Shown here: piece after piece, positions 43,625 through 50,897 of the stretch
Layout of the letters: each line of letters starts with the position of its first letter
Numbering within the stretch: the first letter of the stretch is position 1
Origin: Poriferisodalis sp965214215
Lineage (GTDB): Bacteria; Actinomycetota; Acidimicrobiia; Acidimicrobiales; Poriferisodalaceae
Direction of reading: 5' to 3'
Length of the DNA stretch: 64,000 bases
Assembly (NCBI RefSeq): GCF_965214215.1
Contig: NZ_CBDCBD010000003.1
Location: forward strand, 248,001 to 312,000
Notes under the pieces: model-generated
Database searches by the model: none
Told to the model about the DNA's origin: nothing
Seen by the model: only the letters and a program-made list of their open reading frames with translations
Program-made: the position numbers and the translations under genes

Positions 43625-44914
43625 ATGGCCACTACGCCCGATCTCGCGGAGCGCTACCGCGCGATCCTGCCCAGTTTCATCAGCCCGCTGTATGCCGAGC
43701 CGATCTCGATCGACCGCGGCGAGGGGAGCTATGTCTTCGACAATGAGGGCAACCGCTACCTGGACTTCTTCGGCGGAATTCTCACCACCATGATCGGGCA
43801 CGCCAACCCCGTCGTGGTCGAGGCCGTGCAGGCCCAGGCAGCCAAGGTGATGCACACCTCCACGCTGTACCTGAATGAAGAGATGATCTCGTTCGCCGAG
43901 GAGGTTGCGGCTGTCTCGGGCATTGCAGACCCCCGTGTGCTGTTCACCACCTCAGGCAGCGAGGCCAACGACACCGCGATCCTGCTGGCCACCAACTACC
44001 GCAATAGCAACCAGGTGCTGGCGATGCGCAACAGCTACCACGGTCGCTCGCTCACGGCCCAGGCGATCACCAGCCACCGCGCCTGGTCGACGAGCAGTTT
44101 CAGCGGGCTCGACGTGCAGTTCGTGCAGGGCGGCTACCGGCTGCGCAGCCCCTTCAGGAACCTCGACGACGACGCCTTCACCAATGCGTGCGTGGAGGAC
44201 CTCGTCCAGCTCATCGACATGACCGACTCGGGAGGATTCTCGGCACTCATTGCCGAGCCCATCCAGGGCGTTGGTGGATTCGCAACCCCGCCCGACGGGT
44301 TCTTCGGGGCGATGGGCAAGGTGCTGGCCGCAGAGGGAATCCTGTTCATCTCCGACGAGGTGCAATCGGGTTGGGGTCGCACCGGCGAGCACTTCTGGGG
44401 TTACGAGGCGCACGGCATCACACCCGATGCGATCACGTTCGCCAAGGGCGTCGGCAACGGCATCACCTTGGCGGGGATCGTCGCCAGGGCCGACTTGATG
44501 AACTGCCTGACGCGCAACTCGATCACCACCTTCGGCGGGAATCCGCTCTCGACGGCGGCGGGCCGGGCCACCCTGCGCTACCTGCTTGAGAACGACTTGC
44601 AGGGCAACGCCGCCGCTCGCTGGGCGCAAATGCACGAACGCCTGTCGCCCGTGTGCGATGCGTCGCCTCACGTCGCCGAGCTGCGCGGCAAGGGGCTCAT
44701 GCAGGGCATCGAGTTCTGCCACCCCGACAGCATCGAGCCCGACGCAGGGACTACCTCAACAGTGCTCGAGTCCACCAAGGACCACGGCCTGCTCGTCGGC
44801 AAGGGAGGCCTCTACGGGAACGTCATCCGCATCACGCCGATGATGAACGTCACCGAGGCCGAGCTCAACCAAGGCCTCGACATCCTCGTCGACGCCATCG
44901 AAGCGCTCGACTGA
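43625..44914 (+). CDS. class III aminotransferase, alanine-glyoxylate/4-aminobutyrate type
   Basis: A 429-aa PLP-dependent class III aminotransferase starting MATTPDLAERY. Family segments are SGSEANDTAILLA near residue 110, YHGRSLTAQAI (near 139), LIAEPIQGVGGF near residue 213, the ISDEVQSGWGRTG cofactor segment and TFAKGVGNGI with the PLP lysine near residue 277. Overall it resembles alanine-glyoxylate aminotransferase 2 and GABA-type enzymes. The last 227 bases are repeated at 46675-46901 with 13 mismatches, so the gene may be an integration target that keeps an intact C-terminus. It diverges from the hydroxy-acid oxidase gene across only 25 bases, so their promoters must overlap. Confidence 0.9.
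   Translation: MATTPDLAERYRAILPSFISPLYAEPISIDRGEGSYVFDNEGNRYLDFFGGILTTMIGHANPVVVEAVQAQAAKVMHTSTLYLNEEMISFAEEVAAVSGIADPRVLFTTSGSEANDTAILLATNYRNSNQVLAMRNSYHGRSLTAQAITSHRAWSTSSFSGLDVQFVQGGYRLRSPFRNLDDDAFTNACVEDLVQLIDMTDSGGFSALIAEPIQGVGGFATPPDGFFGAMGKVLAAEGILFISDEVQSGWGRTGEHFWGYEAHGITPDAITFAKGVGNGITLAGIVARADLMNCLTRNSITTFGGNPLSTAAGRATLRYLLENDLQGNAAARWAQMHERLSPVCDASPHVAELRGKGLMQGIEFCHPDSIEPDAGTTSTVLESTKDHGLLVGKGGLYGNVIRITPMMNVTEAELNQGLDILVDAIEALD
44688..44914 (+). repeat. left copy of a 227-bp direct repeat (3' end of the aminotransferase gene)
   Basis: This segment covers the last 227 bases of the class III aminotransferase and matches 46675-46901 with 13 mismatches by hand alignment (about 94% identity), including an 83-base identical run at 44819-44901. 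The two copies bracket a serine recombinase. Such a layout is expected if an integrative element entered the 3' end of a gene and carried a replacement end. Confidence 0.85.
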
Positions 44915-45059
44915 ATCGACTCTCCCACCCGATACTTGAGCCGGAGCGTTATTTCACATCCACAAACCTGGTGGTCAGTGTTGGTTCATAGGGTGTACGG
45001 GAAACGTTCGTATTGTATGCAGCCCCTGATGGCCTGTCAAGCCGATTCGCTGGTCGAGA

Positions 45060-45821
45060 TCAAGCGGCACGCTGTTGGGGCGCTTCGGTGTCAGGGTCAC
45101 GACCGGTATGGGCGCGGCGGTGCGCTTCGGCGTTGGCTCGGGCTTGGTTGTCGAGGTTGACGGTGCGCAGCAGGGACTGCACCGATGAGCGGCTCCAGGT
45201 GTCATTGCCGGCGGGCGTGACAACGCCGACGTCGGTGAGAGCGGCGGCAATCTCGGCGAGGCTGCACCCGGCGGCGCGCAGTTGCGCGGCGAGTTGCTTG
45301 GTGGCCTCGGAGTGCTTGCTGGGGCGCCCCGAGCGCACGCCTCTGAGTCGGGCGACTCCGAGCGCCTCGGCGGTGCGCGCCTTGGCCATGGCTGCCTCGA
45401 ACTCCGCGATGGCTGCGCGAACCCCGATGAACAGGCGGCTTTCAGGGCTCTCGACATCGAAAGGGGCGTCGAGGCAAACCAGCATCCAGCCTTCGGACTC
45501 GGCACGTTCGTAGAGCCTCAACAGCTCGAGCATCGTGCGCGCGAGGCGGTCGCTGCGCGCCACGACAAGCACCTCAGCATCACCGCGGGCGAGCTGTTCC
45601 AGAGCGCTTCGCAGACGCGGCCGTCGCTGGGTGGGCACCGAGCCTGATACCGCCTCGTCGGTGATGCGGTCGATCACCCGCCAGCCGCGCACTGCGGCTC
45701 CGCGGTCCACGGCGTGGTGCTGGGCGTCGGTGCCCAACCCCGACTCGGCCTGAGCTCCGGAGGACACACGCGCGTAGGAGATGACACGGACGGGATCGGA
45801 GGAATACGAATGATTGTTCAT
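45060..45821 (-). CDS. serine recombinase (resolvase/invertase family)
   Basis: A 253-aa serine recombinase starting MNNHSYSSDPVRV; a longer frame upstream covers non-coding DNA and is discarded. The N-terminal catalytic domain begins RVISYARVSSGAQAESGLG with the nucleophilic serine in RVSS, and continues with LVVARSDRLARTMLELL near residue 89, the conserved R-x-DR region. A helix-turn-helix-like C-terminus (KQLAAQLRAAGCSLAEIAAA) would bind DNA. At this length it is a small resolvase/invertase type rather than a large phage integrase. It is transcribed away from a small-protein gene across an imperfect palindrome. It lies between two direct repeats of an aminotransferase end. Confidence 0.88.
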   Translation of the reverse strand: MNNHSYSSDPVRVISYARVSSGAQAESGLGTDAQHHAVDRGAAVRGWRVIDRITDEAVSGSVPTQRRPRLRSALEQLARGDAEVLVVARSDRLARTMLELLRLYERAESEGWMLVCLDAPFDVESPESRLFIGVRAAIAEFEAAMAKARTAEALGVARLRGVRSGRPSKHSEATKQLAAQLRAAGCSLAEIAAALTDVGVVTPAGNDTWSRSSVQSLLRTVNLDNQARANAEAHRRAHTGRDPDTEAPQQRAA

Positions 45822-45829
45822 AGGACGAC

Positions 45830-45857
45830 TGTATCTGAAATGAATAATTCCGATACA
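45830..45857. promoter_or_regulatory. imperfect palindrome between recombinase and small secreted-protein gene
   Basis: TGTATCTGAA (45830-45839) and TTCCGATACA (45848-45857) are inverted copies with one mismatch in ten, separated by eight bases, in the divergent promoter region. Small serine recombinases often bind such paired half-sites next to their own gene, both for recombination and for autoregulation. Whether this is a res-like site or a repressor operator is not known. Confidence 0.5.
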
Positions 45858-45873
45858 ACAAGGAGAATCACTC

Positions 45874-46206
45874 ATGTCAACAGACCAACTGCGGCTCGAT
45901 GCTGATACGTGGCGTAAGAACCCAACGGCACTCGGCCGTGTAGGCCGCAAGCTGTCGATGGTGACTGCAGCAGCACTGCTGTTGCTCGGATCGATCGGCG
46001 TGACGCTCGCGTTCAATACCGATGATGTTTCCGCTCACCCAGGCGAGCAGCTTTGCTGGATCGTCAGGTACGAAACCGTGCAATGGGGCAGCCAGCCTTA
46101 CCAGCAGTACGAACAACCCGTGTATTGGTGCCACTACTTGCCGCACGATCATCCAGAGTCGCTGGTGTGGGAAATCCTGTTCTACATCGGCTCGCTGGGC
46201 TCATAG
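45874..46206 (+). CDS. small secreted or membrane-anchored protein of the candidate element
   Basis: A 110-aa protein with a strong ribosome-binding site (AAGGAG eight bases before the ATG). A charged N-terminus (residues 1-28) is followed by a hydrophobic segment (VTAAALLLLGSIGVTLAF, residues about 30-47) and a mature part with two Cys residues (CWIVRYE and YWCHYL) and many Tyr/Trp/Gln. It could be a signal peptide or uncleaved anchor. No family is recognised. It is divergent from the serine recombinase and inside the candidate element, so it is probably cargo. Confidence 0.6.
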   Translation: MSTDQLRLDADTWRKNPTALGRVGRKLSMVTAAALLLLGSIGVTLAFNTDDVSAHPGEQLCWIVRYETVQWGSQPYQQYEQPVYWCHYLPHDHPESLVWEILFYIGSLGS

Positions 46207-46360
46207 ATCGAATGTCATGTGGTCAGCTGACCCGGCTAGCAGCACGCTCAACAGATCCCGAAATCGCGGACGGTCGCGATCAGATTTCAAAGCTGCTGAT
46301 CGGCGCATTGGCGGGATGCCCCCGAAATTGGCTCTCCTAGCAACGTGTTAGAGTCGTCGG

Positions 46361-46570
46361 ATGCTTAGGTGGCCGAGTGGCTTCGATCTCGTGCGCGTGC
46401 TCCGCTCGCGCCGCGCTCGCCGAACACTCGCTGCGCTCTTCCTACTAGGGGCCGTCGCTGAGCTCTTCATTTCACCCAGCGTTCTACCTGTGGCGCTCCT
46501 GGTGCTCATCGCTGCGACGCTGTATCTCTGGCCAGAACGAGATAAGGCAGGAAGCTCCAAGCGCTCCTGA
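46361..46570 (+). CDS. small basic membrane protein
   Basis: A 69-aa protein with a basic N-terminus (DLVRVLRSRRARRTLA) followed by two closely spaced hydrophobic stretches (about residues 23-38 and 41-56) and a charged tail (PERDKAGSSKRS). It lies inside the candidate element, 154 bases after the small secreted protein on the same strand. No ribosome-binding site is obvious and no family is recognised, so the call rests on its hydrophobic-basic composition. The DNA at its 5' end resembles a tRNA D-arm (GGTGGCCGAGTGGC), but the rest of a tRNA is absent. Confidence 0.4.
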   Translation: MLRWPSGFDLVRVLRSRRARRTLAALFLLGAVAELFISPSVLPVALLVLIAATLYLWPERDKAGSSKRS

Positions 46571-46674
46571 GCTTTCGAATCGGCAGTGAAGTCCGGATCT
46601 GAACTCAGGACGGCGCAGAACCTTTGGCTGCACCGCGGCCGCCTCAATCCACGCACCAGCTCTATCGATGCCTT

Positions 46675-46901
46675 GCAAGGCGCTCATGCAAGGCATCGAG
46701 TTCTACCACCCCGACAGCATCGAGCCCGACGCCGGGGCCACCTCGGCAGTGCTCGAGTCCACCAAGGACCACGGCTTGCTCGTGGGCAAGGGAGGCCTCT
46801 ACGGCAACGTCATCCGCATCACGCCGATGATGAACGTCACCGAGGCCGAGCTCAACCAAGGCCTCGACATCCTCGTCGACGCCATCGAGTCGCTCGACTG
46901 A
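46675..46901 (+). pseudogene. right copy of the direct repeat: partial class III aminotransferase C-terminus
   Basis: This fragment encodes the last 75 residues of the class III aminotransferase (LMQGIEFYHPDSIEPDAG to the final SLD) in frame with a stop. It lacks the PLP lysine and most of the enzyme, so it cannot be active. It matches 44688-44914 at about 94% identity. Upstream of it the frame is out of homology with the enzyme, so it is a gene remnant or the distal end of an integrated element. An in-frame ATG at 46668 could in principle translate a short peptide. Confidence 0.8.
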
Positions 46902-47150
46902 GCCACCTCGATTCCCCCTAGCCCGCACAGGCTGGAGTGCGGATCGCCGAACTGGTGCACACACACCGCAATCTCCCGTTGGGCACCGTCGACGCCTGCA
47001 CGGCGGCCCGCCGCATCCATCGACAACGCGCATCGTCGCAGATCAGAGTTGTTTTTCCGGCGGATTCACGCACGTCCGCCCACCGACCTTGTGGTCAGTC
47101 ACAACTATCAACGCCGGATGGTCTCAGGCGGCGAAGACGGAACGCAACAC

Positions 47151-47891
47151 ATGCGTGCGAGTGGTCGCGGTTGGCTCGCCGTGCTGTTGGCCGCGGTGCT
47201 TGGGGTCGCTTTGTTGATGGCGGGTGCGCAGAGCGGGGGCGCGTATCTCGCCGGTGGCGAAGATTGCCGGCCTTGACATGACGCGTCTGGGCGGCACGAC
47301 TCGTTGGGACACAGCGCAGCTCGTGAGAAGACGCGTCAGCGGCGACACCACTGCGGGCACCAGCACCGCAACTGAGACGTGAATGAGGAGGCGCAAGAGA
47401 CGTCTGGGGAAGATGATCCCGCAGAATTCGTTCTGGAAATTGACCCCAATCCGATTTGGGCAGCAGAGTGGAAAGCGATTGGCGATTTTGCGAATGAATG
47501 CGGTTACTATGAAACCAACGAGAGCAGAACCGGGTACGGAGGATGCCACAACCCTGAAGGCGCGGAGGGCCTGCCCTAAAGGTTGGTCTCTTGATATTTC
47601 TGTTCAATACGGAAACGCGTGTCACCACCCTGAACACCCTCTGTATCTGAGCCGATATGCATACCATCCTGCCGAGGAGGCAGATCCTCAAGGGGTGCGC
47701 GCTGACCACTGTGACCACAATTGATAGAGAGAGCGAACTCTGGTCGGCATTCAAATCCGCGAGGCTGGTCTTCGGACCCGCACGCGCAGGAGTGTCGTCA
47801 TTCAAATCATGACCACTGTTACGACGTCGAGACGTGCCACCCATGCGGCAAGAAAGGTCCGCAGGGAGTACCTGCCGACTACTGTGATTGA
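47151..47891 (+). pseudogene. decayed secreted Cys/His-rich protein gene with several frameshifts
   Basis: A signal peptide-like start (MRASGRGWLAVLLAAVLGVA, from 47151) reaches a stop at 47276. Moving one frame forward gives DMTRLGGTTRWDTAQLV, resembling a cell-wall-binding type repeat. A later segment (47379-47579) ends ECGYYETNESRTGYGGCHNP and GAEGLP. In another frame, KGWSLDISVQYGNACHHPEH continues to DPQGVRADHCDHN at 47724; a further frame shift gives RGWSSDPHAQECRHSNHDH and PQGVPADYCD, ending at 47891. The two last segments look like diverged tandem repeats (GW-S, C-H, PQGV-AD-CD). At least three frame changes are required, so the gene appears to be decayed. Its intact function is unknown. 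Confidence 0.5.
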
Positions 47892-47995
47892 GCACTACAC
47901 CGGGCCTTCATTATGTTCATCTGTTCCATACCCACGCCCCTGATTCTCTCTACCTTCCACAGCAGAAATCGACCGAAATTGATGCGATTATGTCG

Positions 47996-48024
47996 TTGCA
48001 ATTAGTAGCGTACGTGTGTATGTT
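47996..48024 (+). promoter_or_regulatory. leaderless-type promoter of DUF222/HNH copy 2
   Basis: TTGCAA (47996-48001) and TATGTT (48019-48024) are 17 bases apart, and TATGTT ends six bases before the ATG at 48031, matching the spacing in front of the copy at 8930. The bases GTGTGTAT-TTCTCT before the ATG are nearly the same in both copies, so the promoter was duplicated with the gene. Confidence 0.6.
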
Positions 48025-48030
48025 TCTCTT

Positions 48031-49626
48031 ATGTTTACCGAGCGGCGCTTTGAGGACTCGCCCAGCGGTCATTCGGCCGTTATTGACGGAAACTCGGCCG
48101 GTGCTTCTGACGCTTACGGTCAAATCGTCGCTGACGATCTGGAGTATTGGGCTGAGCTGAATCGGGCAGCGGCGAGGGAGCGGGCTGCTGCGGCGGGTGC
48201 GGAGCGTGGCGGGTTCATGGAATCTGGCTGTGTGTCGGAGATGGGTTTGGAGCTGTTGGCTCATGGCGATCTGGTGGATCGTGTCGTGAAGCTGGCGGCT
48301 GAGCGGTCTCGTGCTGAAGCACGGTTTCTGGCTGCGGTGGGCGAGTTGGTTGCCCGTGACGGGGCGCGGTCGGCTGCGTGGCAGCTGCGCGAGTACACCC
48401 GGATGAGCACAGCGCAGGCTCGCAGCGAAGCTCATCTCGCTGAAGCGCTCACAGAGCATCAGCTGGCCGACACGTTCGACGCGTTGGCAGCGGGCGACAT
48501 TCATGTGTCTCACGCTCGGCTAGTCGCCCGGGAAGTCCCCAAGGAGCACAGCCTCGATGAGGGCGATCTGCTGGAGCTGTGCGAGGCCTATCCGTCGGAC
48601 ATGGTCGCCCGCCGCACGCTCGAGTCCCGGCGTCAGCAGGCGATTGCTGAGATGCAGGCTCAGGCCGACAGCGGCGAGGTCGATCCCGCCGACACGGAGC
48701 TCGCCTTCCAGCGCACCGAACGCCGCTGCTCGCTGGTGCTCGGCGATGACGGCATGTGGCATCTGCGCGCCGACCTGGACTATCTCGCCGGACGGCAGGT
48801 GAGCATGCAGCTCGCAGCAGCCGAGCGGGCCGTGCGCCAACGCGACGAATCAGCCGACGACTCCTTCGCCCAGCGCAACGCCGACGCGTTGTCCGATCTC
48901 ATCTTGGGCCGTCAGCGTCCCGGAGCCAGCCTGTTGATCGCCGCGGACTACGACATCGCGTCAGGGCAGCTCGCCAACGCCCGCCTCGACCACGGCACGC
49001 CGTTGTCGGCAGCGCAGCTTGCCGAGCCGGCCGCTGACGCCACGATCCTGCCTGCCATCTTCAGCAGCGACTGGAGCCAGCTCGCCCTGGGGCGGGTACG
49101 CAGCGCCTCTGAAGTACAGAAGATCATCCTCGCGATCCGCGACGGCGGCTGCATCGCCTGCGCGACTCACTCCGAACGCTGCCACGCCCACCACATCGAC
49201 CACTACGACAACGGCGGAAACACCGACATCCCGAACCTCGCCAACCTGTGCGAGCCCTGCCACACCGACCACCACCAACGCCATTGGCCCATCGAAACCC
49301 CACCCGACGGCCGACCCCGCCGAACACCCCCGGATGGCCGACCCGGCACAACACCACCCGCCGGCCGACCCGACCGAACACCACCCAACCGCCAGCCCGG
49401 CGCAACGCCACCTGCCGACCGCAACACCGGCCCACCCGGCCGACGCTCCCCAGACGACCGACCCGACCGAACACCACCCGACGGCCAAGCCGCTCGAGGC
49501 AGCCCAGACGACCGAACCGATCGAACACCACCGGTCGACAGCAACACCAAACCGCCCAACGCTCGACCACCCCGATCTTCCGGACCTCTCAGCACACCGC
49601 ACCACGAACCAGCAACCGCAGCCTGA
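48031..49626 (+). CDS. DUF222 / 13E12-type HNH endonuclease-domain protein (copy 2)
   Basis: A 531-aa paralogue of the protein encoded at 7275-8930. The start MFTERRFEDS follows from alignment with that protein and from the promoter just before it. The DUF222 region (about residues 40-310) is very similar, including REYTRMSTAQARSEAHLAEA and GDDGMWHLRADLDYLAGRQV, which are identical or nearly so. The HNH motif CIACATHSERCHAHHIDHY is intact, with LANLCEPCHTDHHQ. The C-terminal tail is Pro/Arg/Asp-rich, with varied TPPDGRP- and PDDRPDRTPP-type repeats unlike copy 1, yet it ends in the same PHHEPATAA. The orientation is opposite and the separation about 40 kb. Function is unknown. Confidence 0.9.
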   Translation: MFTERRFEDSPSGHSAVIDGNSAGASDAYGQIVADDLEYWAELNRAAARERAAAAGAERGGFMESGCVSEMGLELLAHGDLVDRVVKLAAERSRAEARFLAAVGELVARDGARSAAWQLREYTRMSTAQARSEAHLAEALTEHQLADTFDALAAGDIHVSHARLVAREVPKEHSLDEGDLLELCEAYPSDMVARRTLESRRQQAIAEMQAQADSGEVDPADTELAFQRTERRCSLVLGDDGMWHLRADLDYLAGRQVSMQLAAAERAVRQRDESADDSFAQRNADALSDLILGRQRPGASLLIAADYDIASGQLANARLDHGTPLSAAQLAEPAADATILPAIFSSDWSQLALGRVRSASEVQKIILAIRDGGCIACATHSERCHAHHIDHYDNGGNTDIPNLANLCEPCHTDHHQRHWPIETPPDGRPRRTPPDGRPGTTPPAGRPDRTPPNRQPGATPPADRNTGPPGRRSPDDRPDRTPPDGQAARGSPDDRTDRTPPVDSNTKPPNARPPRSSGPLSTPHHEPATAA

Positions 49627-49678
49627 CCGACACGTCGGCCTCGGCAAGGATGCAGCCGGTGTCGCGCTACCCGGCCCG

Positions 49679-50743
49679 TTAGCCGAAGCCCACCGAGACC
49701 TTCAGCGCTCCCGCGTCGTGGGGCTCGTGAGCGAGCCGGAAGGCATCGCCGATGTCGCTCACGTCGAACACGTGGCTGAGCAGCGGCGACACATCGATCT
49801 CGCCGGAGGCGATGAGGCGCAGCGCTTGGCGGAATGACATCGAGCCGGGCTCGTCCTGGGCGCCGTAGGTGCTCGCCGCGGACAGCCGCTTGCGAAAGAA
49901 CTTCTGGAAGCGCACATGAATGTTGTCGTCAGTCGACGGCAGCCCGAACCACAGCAGCTGGCCGTCCATGCGGACCAACTCGACCGAGTCCAAGAACGTG
50001 TCCGAGCGGCCCACTGCCTCCACGACATAGTCGGCACCACGACCATTGGTCATGTCCTTGACGGCTTCGATCACGCCGAGGTTGCCGAGCTCGGCGGCGT
50101 TCAGGCACTCATCCGCGCCATAGGCCTCCGCGACCGCCAAGCGAGTCGGCGAGAGGTCCGAGACGATGACCCGCTGCGCCCCGGCGCGCTTCAACAGGTA
50201 CGTGAAGAACAGCCCTGCGGAGCCTTGGCCCATCACGACGACGGTCTCGCCTGCGACGTCGCGGGGATGCTGGCGCATGGCGTAGATGACCGTGCCGAGC
50301 TGCTGGCCCATCAGCAGATGCGAGCGAGGCACATCGCTCGCCGGCAGCGGCACGCAGTACGCAGAATTGATCCGCTGGAAGGCGTTGAAGCACTCGCCGA
50401 CCGGCGGGTTCGGGAACGTCAGCACATGAGTGCCCTCGGGCAGGCTCGGCGCTCGGCTCTCGACCACCATGCCGATGCCTTCGTGGCCCGGGAAGCCATG
50501 CGGGCACGGCGGACGGTGCGCGAGGCCAGCGCCCATCATCACCATGTGCAGGTCGCTGCCGCAGATCGACGCCATCTCGGAGCGGATCAGCAGGTCGTAG
50601 TTGACAGCAGTCATGCCCAGCGCTGCGTCGGGCCGAGACGACGGAGCGGCATCCGAGGAAGCCTCGCGCAGCGGGGGCACGGGAATCTCTTCGCACTCCA
50701 TGCGCCCGACATCGACCATCCGGCCGGCCTTCATCATGTCCAT
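49679..50743 (-). CDS. zinc-dependent medium-chain alcohol dehydrogenase family protein
   Basis: A 354-aa medium-chain dehydrogenase. Catalytic zinc ligands are Cys in SICGSDLHM near residue 60 and His-Glu in GHEGIGMVV near residue 88. The cysteine cluster of the structural zinc site is not visible, so it may lack that site. The Rossmann motif is VVMGQGSAGLFFTYLLK near residue 176. GAGG-type motifs suggest NAD(P)-binding. Substrate is unknown; the family includes threonine and polyol dehydrogenases. A ribosome-binding sequence (GAGGAG) lies eleven bases before the ATG at 50743, with another ATG two codons later. It diverges from the MFS transporter gene across 154 bases. Confidence 0.85.
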   Translation of the reverse strand: MDMMKAGRMVDVGRMECEEIPVPPLREASSDAAPSSRPDAALGMTAVNYDLLIRSEMASICGSDLHMVMMGAGLAHRPPCPHGFPGHEGIGMVVESRAPSLPEGTHVLTFPNPPVGECFNAFQRINSAYCVPLPASDVPRSHLLMGQQLGTVIYAMRQHPRDVAGETVVVMGQGSAGLFFTYLLKRAGAQRVIVSDLSPTRLAVAEAYGADECLNAAELGNLGVIEAVKDMTNGRGADYVVEAVGRSDTFLDSVELVRMDGQLLWFGLPSTDDNIHVRFQKFFRKRLSAASTYGAQDEPGSMSFRQALRLIASGEIDVSPLLSHVFDVSDIGDAFRLAHEPHDAGALKVSVGFG

Positions 50744-50897
50744 CGGCTTGCTCGCTCCTCGCCTGCCGGTTGGCTGCAGGTCATTCTCATCGGTCCCGCG
50801 AATACTGGCTCATGAACGCACGGCCGTCCGGGGTACCGACGCGCATTCCGGCCGCGGCAGAGGCATCGGGGCAAGTTAGCTGGCAGGCTGTGCAGCG

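Larger units (their letters stand above)
44915..46674. mobile_element. candidate small integrative element with a serine recombinase
   Basis: A 1760-base segment between two direct copies of the aminotransferase 3' end. It holds a serine recombinase, a 28-base imperfect palindrome, and two small membrane-protein genes. The segment could be excised between the repeats, leaving an intact aminotransferase gene. No phage genes, transposase or classical att core were identified, and the repeats are 94% rather than 100% identical, so old insertion or recombination with a divergent relative are both possible. Confidence 0.5.

Noticed and set aside
46361..46400. tRNA-like 5' end (GGTGGCCGAGTGGC) near the small membrane-protein gene
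   Set aside because: No matching anticodon arm, T-arm or acceptor stem follows, so a tRNA gene is not supported.
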